NCBI RefSeq assembly: GCF_014841125.1 | Contig: NZ_JACYTQ010000002.1 | Coordinates: 868,001-932,000 of the forward strand | Origin: Echinicola arenosa | Lineage (GTDB): Bacteria > Bacteroidota > Bacteroidia > Cytophagales > Cyclobacteriaceae | DNA: 64,000 nucleotides | Reading direction: 5' to 3' | Shown here: in pieces, positions 33,355-42,625 of the stretch | Numbering within the stretch: position 1 is the stretch's first letter | Layout of the letters: each line of letters opens with the position of its first letter | The notes under the pieces: model-generated | The model's database searches: none | The model's input: only the letters and a program-made list of their open reading frames with translations | Told to the model about the DNA's origin: nothing | Position numbers and translations under genes: made by a program

Positions 33355-35448
33355 TTGCCGGGATTCTTTGATACCAAAATTGAGTTTCTAAGGGGCGTAG
33401 GACCACAAAAAGCCGCCTTGATCAATAAGGAACTTAATATTTTTACATTTGGAGAACTTCTTCAACACTATCCTTTCCGGTATGAGGATCGCACAAAATT
33501 CTACAAAATCAACCAAATCAATGGGAACCTGGAACACGTTCAGGTTATTGCTAAAGTCCGACAACTGGAAACAGTTGGTTTGGCCCGAAAAAAACGATTG
33601 GTCGCCTACATCGAAGATGATACTGGCGAGATGGAACTTACTTGGTTCAAAGGCATCCAATGGGTCGCCAAAAAACTCTTGCCCGGAGCCATTTATATTT
33701 TCTTTGGAAAACCTAACCAGTATGGCCGCAAATTTAGCATTGCCCATCCTGAAATGGAACCTTTAACAACAGCCCAAGAAGAAAAAAGCTCTTTTCAACC
33801 AGTTTATCCTACAACAGAAAAACTTCGGGTAAAGTACCTGGACAGCAAAGGTATTTCCAGAATTATGGCCACCTTGGTCCAAAATGCATATCCACAAATT
33901 CAGGAAACATTACCTGACGATGTCTTACGTCGTTTTAACCTAACAGCCAAAAAGGATGCCCTAAAGCAAATTCACTTTCCCGACGATCCAGAAAGGCTAA
34001 AAAGGGCCAGATTTCGGCTAAAATTTGAGGAATTCTTCTTCGTGCAGCTAAGGCTTCTCAAATTAAAATTGACCAGAACTGAAAAATTCAAAGGACAAGT
34101 ACTCACACAAATTGAGCTGCTCAACCAATTTTATAAAGACCATCTTCCCTTTGACCTTACCAATGCACAAAAAAGAGTCATCCGCGAATCCTATAATGAC
34201 ATGCGCTCTGGCAAGCAGATGAACCGGCTTATCCAAGGCGATGTGGGCAGTGGCAAGACCATTGTTGCTTTTATCTGTGCACTGATCGCCATCAGCTCTG
34301 GAGCACAGACTTGTCTAATGGCCCCTACTGAGATTTTGGCCACACAACACTTTGAAGGACTTAAGGAGTTTGCTGATATGATGGGGCTGCGTATTGATCT
34401 TTTGACTGGCTCTACCAAAAAATCAGTGCGCAAAAGGATCCATGGGGAGCTTTTGAATGGGCAATTGCATATCCTGATCGGCACACATGCCTTGTTAGAA
34501 GATGTGGTGCAGTTTCAAAATCTAGGACTGGCCATTGTAGACGAGCAGCACCGCTTTGGAGTAGCACAGCGCGCCAAGCTTTGGGCTAAAAACAAAAATT
34601 ACTATCCTCATGTCTTGGTCATGACCGCTACGCCCATTCCAAGAACCTTGGCCATGACACTATATGGAGACTTGGACATCTCGGTTATCGATGAGCTTCC
34701 CGCAGGAAGAAAGCCTATCCAAACTATCCATCGCTTTGACAAAGACCGACTGAAAGTCTTTGGTTTTATGAAAAAGGAAATCGAATTGGGCAGGCAAATC
34801 TATGTGGTCTATCCATTGATCGAAGACTCTGAAAAAATGGACCTCAAAAGCCTGATGGATGGTTATGAAAGTATTTGTCGGGCTTTTCCCCAATATCCTG
34901 TTAGCATCGTCCACGGCAATATGAAACCTGCCGATAAGGAATTTGAGATGCAACGTTTTGTAAAGAACGAAACCAAAATCATGGTAGCCACCACTGTGAT
35001 TGAAGTGGGAGTAAATGTACCCAATGCTTCAGTCATGGTCATTGAAAATGCAGAGCGCTTTGGCTTATCCCAACTCCACCAGCTTCGCGGCAGGGTTGGC
35101 CGGGGAGCAGAACAGTCTTACTGTATCCTGATGAGCAAATATGAACTTTCCAAGGATAGCCGTGTAAGGCTGGATACCATGGTAAGGACCAATAACGGTT
35201 TTGAGATTGCTGATGTGGACCTCAAACTTCGCGGACCGGGCGATCTGATGGGCACCCAACAAAGTGGGGTAGCCGACCTGCTCATTGCAGACCTCAGCAA
35301 AGACGCTCCTATCCTGACCATGGCCAGGGATGCTGCTCAAGCACTTATCCAGGAAGACCCAAATCTACAGCTTCCACAAAATGCCATGGTTTTAAGGCAA
35401 ATCAAAAACCAGAAGAAACACGCAGTCAATTGGAGTAGGATTAGTTGA
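33355..35448 (+). CDS. recG: ATP-dependent DNA helicase RecG
   Basis: 697 residues, full length. The N-terminal wedge/OB domain starts FLRGVGPQKAALINKELNIFTFGELLQHYPFRYEDR. Helicase motif I is IQGDVGSGKTIVAF, motif II is a DEQH variant (VDEQHRFGVAQR), motif III is VMTATPIPRTLAMTLYGDLD, and the C-terminal lobe has ATTVIEVGVNVPNASVMVIENAERFGLSQLHQLRGRVGRG. It remodels stalled forks and Holliday junctions. The start is TTG at 33355 with AAAGGAG at 33344-33350, 4 nt upstream; no ATG is available nearby that keeps the conserved N-terminus. Confidence 0.94.
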   Translation: MPGFFDTKIEFLRGVGPQKAALINKELNIFTFGELLQHYPFRYEDRTKFYKINQINGNLEHVQVIAKVRQLETVGLARKKRLVAYIEDDTGEMELTWFKGIQWVAKKLLPGAIYIFFGKPNQYGRKFSIAHPEMEPLTTAQEEKSSFQPVYPTTEKLRVKYLDSKGISRIMATLVQNAYPQIQETLPDDVLRRFNLTAKKDALKQIHFPDDPERLKRARFRLKFEEFFFVQLRLLKLKLTRTEKFKGQVLTQIELLNQFYKDHLPFDLTNAQKRVIRESYNDMRSGKQMNRLIQGDVGSGKTIVAFICALIAISSGAQTCLMAPTEILATQHFEGLKEFADMMGLRIDLLTGSTKKSVRKRIHGELLNGQLHILIGTHALLEDVVQFQNLGLAIVDEQHRFGVAQRAKLWAKNKNYYPHVLVMTATPIPRTLAMTLYGDLDISVIDELPAGRKPIQTIHRFDKDRLKVFGFMKKEIELGRQIYVVYPLIEDSEKMDLKSLMDGYESICRAFPQYPVSIVHGNMKPADKEFEMQRFVKNETKIMVATTVIEVGVNVPNASVMVIENAERFGLSQLHQLRGRVGRGAEQSYCILMSKYELSKDSRVRLDTMVRTNNGFEIADVDLKLRGPGDLMGTQQSGVADLLIADLSKDAPILTMARDAAQALIQEDPNLQLPQNAMVLRQIKNQKKHAVNWSRIS

Positions 35449-35461
35449 CCTGCTATTTTAA

Positions 35462-35498
35462 TTCATAAAGCGGAGCAAAATTTGCTCCGCTTTATGAA
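35462..35498. terminator. bidirectional terminator between recG and the outer-membrane protein gene
   Basis: An 18-bp perfect inverted repeat, TTCATAAAGCGGAGCAAA (35462-35479) and its complement (35481-35498), around a single A. It sits between two convergent stop codons. Confidence 0.8.
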
Positions 35499-35502
35499 CT
35501 GA

Positions 35503-36159
35503 TTATAGTGTATATGTTAAGGGAACTGTAAACCCATAAAATGTAAAACTAGCATTATTTCCCCCTGAAAATATTGCATTTAAATTAGGGTTAATACCTA
35601 GTTTCCCAAATTTTACATAAAATCCTATGGAGCTTAAGGCCCCTAATCCTTGAGAATTTCTTCTATCATAAATGTCGACACTAGATTCTGATGAATTATC
35701 ATTATAAGCCACGATAGTTTCCTTGTAACTAAAGACGCCAATGGCAAATTCGGACGTCAATCCAAAGTGCTCTCCATTTAATTTTGGGCTTATACCTGCA
35801 TAAACCCCTCCTCCATTTATCTTATAATCGTTCGAGGTGTTTGAACTATAGGTACCTATTGAAGAAGCTCCCCATTCATAAATTGTTCCAACTATAAGGT
35901 CAAGATAATCCCTCTTTGTAGGAAGGCTAACCTTCAAATTCACTCCATTTAGAATTTCATTTTCTGGAGTTAATACCTTATTCGGAATTTTAAAGTCATA
36001 ATACGCATCTTCATTTAAACTATTAGAATGGAATGAAGGTCCAATTGAAAACTCTATTTTTTTTGAATCAGTAGAACTTTGAGCTTTTGCATTATTAAAT
36101 ACAAAGCCTAATCCTACTAAAGACAATACCAGTGCTGTTTTTTTAAATTTAGTTGTCAT
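35503..36159 (-). CDS. small outer-membrane beta-barrel-like protein, unknown
   Basis: 218 residues from the ATG at 36159, with a signal peptide (MTTKFKKTALVLSLVGLGFVFNNAKAQ). The mature part has alternating amphipathic strands such as LKVSLPTKRDYLDLIVGTIYEW, GGGVYAGISPKLNGEHFGLTSEFAIGVFSY and SIGFYVKFGKLGINPNLNAIFSGG, ending FTVPLTYTL with a hydrophobic C-terminus. This pattern suggests an 8-strand-type outer-membrane barrel. The start overlaps by 11 nt the stop of the broken lipoprotein gene at 36149-36394, so the two were probably translationally coupled. Function unknown. Confidence 0.6.
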   Translation of the reverse strand: MTTKFKKTALVLSLVGLGFVFNNAKAQSSTDSKKIEFSIGPSFHSNSLNEDAYYDFKIPNKVLTPENEILNGVNLKVSLPTKRDYLDLIVGTIYEWGASSIGTYSSNTSNDYKINGGGVYAGISPKLNGEHFGLTSEFAIGVFSYKETIVAYNDNSSESSVDIYDRRNSQGLGALSSIGFYVKFGKLGINPNLNAIFSGGNNASFTFYGFTVPLTYTL

Positions 36160-36394
36160 CTTCACTAATTAATATTTTTACTCCATAATTTGCTCCAGTA
36201 ACCCATGAATCTGGATCATCATAATAATTCAAGTAAGCATTTCCACATTCTTCACTTTTTGCTTGAACTGTATATTGGTAATGTATTCCAGCTTCAATAT
36301 TTTAGATCTTTTGATCAAGTGTAGTACAGCTAAAAACTAAAAATTGAATTAGCATACACACAGCTAAAAAGCGTGGTTTCTTTTTAATAATCAT
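36149..36394 (-). pseudogene. small lipoprotein gene interrupted by an in-frame stop
   Basis: Reading from the ATG at 36394 gives MIIKKKPRFLAVCMLIQFLV then FSC23, a good lipoprotein leader, and then a TAA at codon 31 (36302-36304). The same frame continues open for 50 more codons (HYQYTVQAKSEECGNAYLNY, then a segment containing DDPDSWVTGANYGVKILI) to a stop at 36149. Total length would be 81 residues. The continued in-frame coding character on both sides suggests a recent nonsense mutation. It overlaps the start of the outer-membrane protein gene by 11 nt. Confidence 0.6.
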
Positions 36395-36850
36395 GGTTGA
36401 TTTAAATAATTTTTAAAATTTAAGTGTTTGTCAAAAAAGCTTTTTAGTAGCCTTTTTCTAAAAAATTCGAAAGGATCCTTGCACGAATTAGTTCCAAACT
36501 TAATATAGATAGATTAAAAAAAAAACCACATTAGTGATTCTTGGTTTTCAAATCTCTTTTAAAAAAATTTTGTCTCAAAAATAATGTTAGAAAAATTAAG
36601 AAAGATGTAGAAAGGTTGATGAACATTTCTTTCAAAAAAAATATTCTATATTTAGGCAAAGTCCTTAATATTTGCACAAAAACAACACAAACTAATATTG
36701 AATATTTTTTTATTAACAGGTGATATTTATTAAATCTCTTCGTTTTTACAAAACGAGCTCCTTTTTATTAGATGTTTATAAATGGCTAAAATAAAAAAAA
36801 CCACCCCCAGATAAAATCTGAGAGCGGTTAAGTATATAAACCAGTTTTAT
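36395..36850. other. 456-bp AT-rich intergenic region
   Basis: Very AT-rich sequence between the broken lipoprotein gene and the fucosidase gene. A 60-codon frame from a TTG at 36541 is Lys/Asn/Ile/Phe-rich, has no ribosome site, and looks accidental. Apart from the fucosidase terminator at its right end nothing else was recognised. Confidence 0.5.
36799..36829 (-). terminator. terminator of the GH29 fucosidase gene
   Basis: On the minus strand AACCGCTCTCAGAT pairs, with several G-T pairs, with ATCTGGGGGTGGTT and runs into TTTTTTTT. It is about 20 bp past the stop codon. Confidence 0.7.
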
Positions 36851-38905
36851 TTATTTCGTAATTATACCGATCTCCGCAAAGGAGGCGTCTTTTCCATCCA
36901 AGGTCTTAGTAGCCTTTAGTTTGATAAACCTAGCTGGGACGGCATCAAAGCTTATTTTCTGCTCTATTGGGCTGTTGGCAATGTTTCCAAACTCTCCACT
37001 GCTGACAGTTTTCCAACGCTTACCATCTGTGCTCACGGCAAAATCATAATGAGAAATCACGCCAGACATATAGCGGTTTTGCATAGGCATATAGGTAAAG
37101 CCTTTTAAGCTTACTTCCTCAGCCAAATCGATCACTATCTCATCACTTTCACTGATGTAATTGGTGTAATCATTTTCATCTATTGCTTGCTCTGTATTTT
37201 CTCCACCATTCACAACTTTCCAGTTGGCTTTGGCCAAATCCAGATCAGCCCTGCTAGGCTCACTTACTTTTCCAGCTGCTTTGTCCACAGCAATGGCCTT
37301 GACCGTATGGGCAGTTTTGATTTCAAACGCTCCCTCATATTTGTTAGAGCTTTCGGAAGGGTCACTGCCATCAGTGGTATAATAAATATCCACTCCTTGG
37401 TCAGGCACTTCCAAACTCACCATTCCTTCTACTGTTCGTTTTATTTCAGGAGCTAAAACTACCTTCGGTGCATTATAGATGGCTACCTTTGAAATCGTAG
37501 GTGCAGCTTTCGCATCTTTTACAGTGAACTTTACTGCAGTAGCAGTCACATCAGGAAATCTCAAAATCCGCTTGTAACCTATGGTAGTTTCATCAGCAAT
37601 CTGCTCCCAACCACCTTCTGTCTCGGCCTCCACAGTAAATGCTTTAACCCTTTGTCCCAAAGGGATGTACTCCTGAACCAAAAAACGATTAAAGGTAGTC
37701 GGCTCACCAAATGAAATGGTCAATGCCCCAGAGACTTCTCCATCAGCTGTGGCCCAGTAAGTTGCTGGATCATCATCCAAGACCATCTCCGCTTCAAAGC
37801 CATGGCCTCTTTCCACTGTAGCTGAAACATCCAGATCTGCACTTGCCAGGTTATTGGCAAAATCCTCCTTCACTTTCTCAGCCAACTTCAACACTTGCTC
37901 CACATCCCGTTCATGAATCAAACCTCTCTTATCAACAGGGAAGTTGAGTAGAAATGAACCATTGCGGCCTATACTCTCATAATAGATGTCCAAAAGCTTA
38001 GGCAGTGATTTCACTTTATGATCTTCATATTCGTGATAATACCAGCCTGGACGAATGGAGACATCCACCTCAGCAGGAACCCAGTGCGTTCCATCTTCCT
38101 GACCTGAAGAGTACTCAGAAGAATATTCCGGCATACCGCCATAAATTTCATCACGCAATAAGTTTGACCAAGTGGTTTTGTAAGCATGCCCTTCTTCATT
38201 TCCTACCCATCTGATATCTGGTCCAGCATCACTAAAGATCACCGCATTGGGTTGAAGCTCACGAATGATTTTGTAGGTATTTTCCCAATCATAGTAGCTT
38301 TTTTTATCTACTCTTCTTTCTTCATTGGCTCCACCGTAGTATCCGGTGCCACCATTCGCACCATCAAACCAAACTTCAAAAACATCCCCATAATTGGTCA
38401 ATAGTTCACGAAGCTGGGCACGGAAAATCTCAATGTACTCTGGCGTTCCATAATGTTCATTGTTCCGGTCCCATGGAGATAGGTAAACACCAAACTTAAG
38501 ACCGTATTCTTTACAGGCCTCTGATAGTTCACGAAGTACGTCACCTTTTCCGTCTTTCCAAGTCGAGCTTTTCACAGAATGATCTGTAGTGGCTGTTGGC
38601 CAAAGACAAAAACCATCATGATGCTTTGCGGTTAAAATAATCCCTTTCATCCCTGCCTCTTTGGCTACTCTAGCCCACTGTCGACAATCCAACGCTGTTG
38701 GGTTAAATGTATCAGGATCCTCACCACCCATTCCCCATTCTATATTGTTGAAGGTATTCATATTGAAATGGACAAAGGCATAATATTCCATGTCCTGCCA
38801 AACTAATTGTCTTTCTGAGGGTACTGGTTCCACCGGGGCAGGTGGTGCTACTTCCTTGCTCTGACAGGCAACTGCCAGAAGCAATAATGCTAGATATTTT
38901 TTCAT
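36851..38905 (-). CDS. GH29 alpha-L-fucosidase lipoprotein with carbohydrate-binding modules
   Basis: 684 residues. Lipobox LLLLAVAC14. The catalytic barrel (about 30-340) contains YYAFVHFNMNTFNNIEWGMG, GIILTAKHHDGFCLWPT, GVYLSPWDRN and the nucleophile region VFEVWF-D181-GANGG. Downstream are an F5/8-type C (CBM32-like) module (about 365-475), a chitobiase C-terminal-like module with VDIYYTTDGSDPSESS, and a second F5/8-type module at the C-terminus. It removes terminal alpha-L-fucose from glycans at the cell surface or in the periplasm. Gene monocistronic with its own terminator. Confidence 0.92.
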   Translation of the reverse strand: MKKYLALLLLAVACQSKEVAPPAPVEPVPSERQLVWQDMEYYAFVHFNMNTFNNIEWGMGGEDPDTFNPTALDCRQWARVAKEAGMKGIILTAKHHDGFCLWPTATTDHSVKSSTWKDGKGDVLRELSEACKEYGLKFGVYLSPWDRNNEHYGTPEYIEIFRAQLRELLTNYGDVFEVWFDGANGGTGYYGGANEERRVDKKSYYDWENTYKIIRELQPNAVIFSDAGPDIRWVGNEEGHAYKTTWSNLLRDEIYGGMPEYSSEYSSGQEDGTHWVPAEVDVSIRPGWYYHEYEDHKVKSLPKLLDIYYESIGRNGSFLLNFPVDKRGLIHERDVEQVLKLAEKVKEDFANNLASADLDVSATVERGHGFEAEMVLDDDPATYWATADGEVSGALTISFGEPTTFNRFLVQEYIPLGQRVKAFTVEAETEGGWEQIADETTIGYKRILRFPDVTATAVKFTVKDAKAAPTISKVAIYNAPKVVLAPEIKRTVEGMVSLEVPDQGVDIYYTTDGSDPSESSNKYEGAFEIKTAHTVKAIAVDKAAGKVSEPSRADLDLAKANWKVVNGGENTEQAIDENDYTNYISESDEIVIDLAEEVSLKGFTYMPMQNRYMSGVISHYDFAVSTDGKRWKTVSSGEFGNIANSPIEQKISFDAVPARFIKLKATKTLDGKDASFAEIGIITK

Positions 38906-39164
38906 TATGGGGTTTTAAGGTTGATCTACTAATATAAGTATTTGTAAAGTAGGATGAATGTATTTTAACTGCTTTAGAAAACTTTTAGTAAATAACTGCA
39001 AAAATTGTATGTATTAAGGCAGAAGCACTAGTCTTAATCCAAAAATATTCAATTATAGATCTTGAACCATTTATATAAAAAATTCAAAGATCTTCGGAGA
39101 TTGCTAACAAATTAATGTCCTTTTGGCTTCTTTTGGTTAGCATTTATATGGTTATGTTTACATC

Positions 39165-41423
39165 ATGGTATTTTTGAAAAAAGTATTGGCCCTTCTCTTT
39201 ATGGTTTTGTTTCCAATGATGGTTTCTGCGCAAACAGTAATTACTGTTGTGGATGATGAAAATGGAAATCCTATACCAGGAGTACTCATGCGACTGTCCA
39301 ACCAGACCAAGCTTATTGCTGATGAAAATGGTCAGGCCAGAGCCAATTTAAATCATCAGCTTACTGCTCTGTTTAGTCATTTAGCATATGAGGACTTGTG
39401 GAAAAATTTGGAACCCGGAAAAACAGACACAGTTCGCCTTTTCAAAAAAACCAATAGTCTTTCTGAAGTCGTTGTTTCTTCATTTGGGTCAGCACGCAGC
39501 TTAATGGAACAGGCAGCAGCAGTAAGCCAACTGAATGAAAAGGAACTTTATCGCTTCAATGAAACCTCCTTGGTCAATGCCTTTAACACGCGATCTGGTG
39601 TGAGGATGGAGGAAAGGGCTCCTGGAAGTTACAGAATCTCCATCCGCGGTAGTTCTTTGAGAGCACCTTTTGGTGTGCGAAATGTCAAAATCTACTGGGA
39701 TGACATTCCCTTTACCGCACCGGACGGGACTACGCCCCTTAATATCCTTGACCTCAGCAATGTCCAAAACACAGAAATTATCAAAGGCCCAGCTGGAAGT
39801 ATTTATGGAGCTGGCAACGGTGGCGTAATCAGCTTCACTCCTAAAAAAATTAAAGCAAATAGTGCCAATGCAGATCTTGCAATAGGTGATTATGGCTTGC
39901 TCAAGTATCGTCTTGGAATGGAACAGTTATTAGAAAATGGAGACATTTATGCCAGTTTCGTCCAACAAAAATCCGATGGTTACCGAGACCACAGTGCCTT
40001 GGACAGAAAAGTATTCAATATAGGAGCAAATTTCTATCCCTCGAATAAACAGAGCATCTCCACCCAACTGTTGTATTCGGATCTTTTTTATGAATTGCCC
40101 GGAGGACTGACAGCCGAGCAAGTGGCAGAAAACCCACAACAGACTAGACCTGGATCGGCAACCCAAAATGCTTCCATCAGCCAGAAATCACTTTATGGTA
40201 CTTTTGTACATGAATATGATTTCAATGACAAATGGAGCAACAAAAGTGCTATCTATATTCAAACTACAGATTTTGAAAATCCATTTAACCTGGATTATAA
40301 AAAAGAAACCCAGTATGGCTACGGCGGAAGAACCAAGTTTACCTTAAATGATCAATGGGGACAATTTCCTGTTCGCTTGCTGGTAGGTGGAGAATACCAG
40401 TTTTCCAATACTAGCGCACAAAACTTTGGCAACCAAAATGGCCAGGCCGATACAGTGCGGTTCAGTGATGACCTGATTACCACCCAAGGGTTTCTCTTTC
40501 AACAAATCGAAGTCAACTGGACCAAAAATATGCTGATGACACTGGCTTTAAGCGAAAACTTTTCCCGCTTTGACATCAATCGAAATATAGATGCTTCCAC
40601 TGGTCTCTCTTATGCGGTCGAAAGAAAATTTAATCCCGTATGGGTGCCAAGGCTGGCCTTTTCGGCTAAAATCAATCCTTTTTCGGCACTCTATGGAAGC
40701 ATGAGTGCCGGCTTCTCTCCTCCCACCATAGATGAAGTACGTACCAATGAAGGCTCGATCAATTTGGACCTGGAAGCAGAAAAAGGCATTAATTATGAAG
40801 TGGGCTACCGTGGTAATTATGGCGATGGCAAGATCAATTTAGATGTAAGTACATTCTACTTTAAATTAGATGAAACCATTACTACCTATACCAATGAGCA
40901 AGGGGTAGTACTATTTAGAAATGCGGGAGCCACAGACCAAAAGGGTATTGAAGCGCAAATTGACTATTCCCTGATCCGAAGCAATACAGCTTGGCTCCAG
41001 CAATTGAAGCTAGGACATGCTTATTCATTTCACCACTTCTTATTCAAGGATTATGTGAACGATGGAGAAAACTTTTCAGGAAACAAGCTCACAGGCGTGC
41101 CTCAAAACAACTTGGTCAACAGGTTGGATTTGGAAACCCAATCAGGGTTTTATCTTAATATGACCCATCAGTTTGTAAGTGAACTTCCCTTAAACGATGC
41201 CAACACAGTGATGCAGGACAGCTACAACTTACTTAATGCCCGGATCGGTTGGCGAGGTAATCTCAGCAACAAGTTAGAGCTTGAAATATATGGAGGTACT
41301 GACAATCTTCTGGATGAGCAATACAGTTTAGGCAATGACCTCAATGCATTTGGAGGCAGGTATTACCAACCGGCAGCCCCAAGAAATTTCTATGGAGGTA
41401 TTAAAGTAAAAATGAGATATTAG
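39165..41423 (+). CDS. TonB-dependent outer-membrane receptor
   Basis: 752 residues with a signal peptide (1-22). A carboxypeptidase-regulatory-like domain (ITVVDDENGNPIPGVLMRLSN) precedes the plug (SLVNAFNTRSGVRMEERAPG, YRISIRGSSLRAPFG, NTEIIKGPAGSIYGAGNGGVISF), and the remainder is a 22-strand-type barrel ending in Tyr (GGIKVKMRY). Length and sequence resemble siderophore/metal receptors rather than the ~1000-residue SusC type, and no SusD gene is adjacent. It imports a ligand using TonB energy; ligand unknown. TTTG (39132-39135) and TATGTTTA (39153-39160) may be promoter elements. It converges with the OxyR gene 15 bp later. Confidence 0.88.
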   Translation: MVFLKKVLALLFMVLFPMMVSAQTVITVVDDENGNPIPGVLMRLSNQTKLIADENGQARANLNHQLTALFSHLAYEDLWKNLEPGKTDTVRLFKKTNSLSEVVVSSFGSARSLMEQAAAVSQLNEKELYRFNETSLVNAFNTRSGVRMEERAPGSYRISIRGSSLRAPFGVRNVKIYWDDIPFTAPDGTTPLNILDLSNVQNTEIIKGPAGSIYGAGNGGVISFTPKKIKANSANADLAIGDYGLLKYRLGMEQLLENGDIYASFVQQKSDGYRDHSALDRKVFNIGANFYPSNKQSISTQLLYSDLFYELPGGLTAEQVAENPQQTRPGSATQNASISQKSLYGTFVHEYDFNDKWSNKSAIYIQTTDFENPFNLDYKKETQYGYGGRTKFTLNDQWGQFPVRLLVGGEYQFSNTSAQNFGNQNGQADTVRFSDDLITTQGFLFQQIEVNWTKNMLMTLALSENFSRFDINRNIDASTGLSYAVERKFNPVWVPRLAFSAKINPFSALYGSMSAGFSPPTIDEVRTNEGSINLDLEAEKGINYEVGYRGNYGDGKINLDVSTFYFKLDETITTYTNEQGVVLFRNAGATDQKGIEAQIDYSLIRSNTAWLQQLKLGHAYSFHHFLFKDYVNDGENFSGNKLTGVPQNNLVNRLDLETQSGFYLNMTHQFVSELPLNDANTVMQDSYNLLNARIGWRGNLSNKLELEIYGGTDNLLDEQYSLGNDLNAFGGRYYQPAAPRNFYGGIKVKMRY

Positions 41424-41437
41424 CCTTGTAAGTCGAC

Positions 41438-42370
41438 TCACTTGAACTTCACCACCTTTCCATGGGATTGAGAGGTCATCTTCACTGGTATGGCATGGGT
41501 GATTTCCTTGTAAAGCAACTCCACCAAGCGTTTCTTCAAGAAACTTCGGGTCAAAATAATGCTAACTTCCCGGATCGGCTCTTCACCTGCAAAAGGCCTT
41601 AGTCGGGTCTTTTCTTCCTCACTCAAATCAAATGTTGCCAACTCTGGTAACAAAGTCACTCCTTTGTATCGATTGACCATATTTTTTAAACCTTCCAGTG
41701 ATCCGCTTTCATAGTGAAAATTCATCCGCTGGAATTTGCTCTGGTCACAAATATTGAGCACCTGATCCCTAAAGCAGTGACCTTGCTGAAGCACCCAAAA
41801 ATCATCCGTCATAAGATCCTTCACCATGATTGACTCATGATTCAGCAAATGGTGCTCTTTTGAAAGGTAAGCGTAAAATTTTTCATAAAACATCGGTTTC
41901 TCCACAATTCCCTGTTCATCCAAAGGCGTCACCACAATTCCAAGATCCAATTCATCATTGCGCAATCGCTTGACAATTTCCTCAGTGATCAGTTCTTCCA
42001 CCTGAAGTTGTACATTGGGGTATTTCTCTAAAAATCCCCTGATAAAAAGGTGCAATAAATAAGGAGCCAAAGTAGGAATAATGCCCAACTTGATCACACC
42101 ACTGATATTACCTTTGAGTTGGGCAATCATCTCATAAATTCCCTTGCTTTCAGCAACCACCTTTTTGGCCTGTTCTATCAGCTGCGCTCCAGTTTCGGTA
42201 GGGATGACTGGCATTTTGGAGCGATCAAAAATCACCACCTCCAGCTCACGCTCCAACTTATGGATCTGAGCACTTAAAGTAGGTTGAGTAACAAAGCAAG
42301 CTTCTGCAGCGTGTCCAAAGTGGCGATGCTTATCCACTGCCAACACGTATTCCAATTGTTGAATGGTCAT
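41438..42370 (-). CDS. oxyR: OxyR-type hydrogen-peroxide-sensing LysR regulator
   Basis: 310 residues. LysR HTH: LEYVLAVDKHRHFGHAAEACFVTQPTLSAQIHKLERELE. The redox-switch cysteines are C199 and C208 in GHCFRDQVLNIC, with the same spacing and even the same numbering as E. coli OxyR Cys199/Cys208. The effector domain follows normal LysR layout. It should activate peroxide-defence genes after disulfide formation. No catalase or peroxiredoxin gene is in this window; the convergent neighbour is the TonB receptor. Confidence 0.92.
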   Translation of the reverse strand: MTIQQLEYVLAVDKHRHFGHAAEACFVTQPTLSAQIHKLERELEVVIFDRSKMPVIPTETGAQLIEQAKKVVAESKGIYEMIAQLKGNISGVIKLGIIPTLAPYLLHLFIRGFLEKYPNVQLQVEELITEEIVKRLRNDELDLGIVVTPLDEQGIVEKPMFYEKFYAYLSKEHHLLNHESIMVKDLMTDDFWVLQQGHCFRDQVLNICDQSKFQRMNFHYESGSLEGLKNMVNRYKGVTLLPELATFDLSEEEKTRLRPFAGEEPIREVSIILTRSFLKKRLVELLYKEITHAIPVKMTSQSHGKVVKFK

Positions 42371-42407
42371 GTGCCCATCTGGTTTTTAGCCCTTAAAAAC
42401 ATGATAG

Positions 42408-42415
42408 CAAAGATA
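42408..42415 (-). promoter_or_regulatory. candidate -7 element for oxyR
   Basis: TATCTTTG on the minus strand matches TAnnTTTG exactly, 37 nt upstream of the oxyR start. No clear -33 TTTG is found. Confidence 0.35.
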
Positions 42416-42625
42416 TAAATCTTTTTCTTTTTATTTAGATTTGATATAAATAATAATTACGCGCCAACACTTTTAAACTTATATTACATAAAAACGGCCT
42501 ATCGAGTCTTTTTAACACCTTTAATTGTTGTATCATTCAGGCATCCAAAAATTCCTATTAACTTTACCAAAATAGTCACACGCCTATCTTATATAATACC
42601 CACAACATTCAGTGATCTATACCCT

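Noticed and set aside
36541-36723. 60-codon plus-strand frame starting at TTG
   Set aside because: Lys/Asn/Phe/Ile-rich translation of AT-rich intergenic DNA, no ribosome site and no family resemblance.
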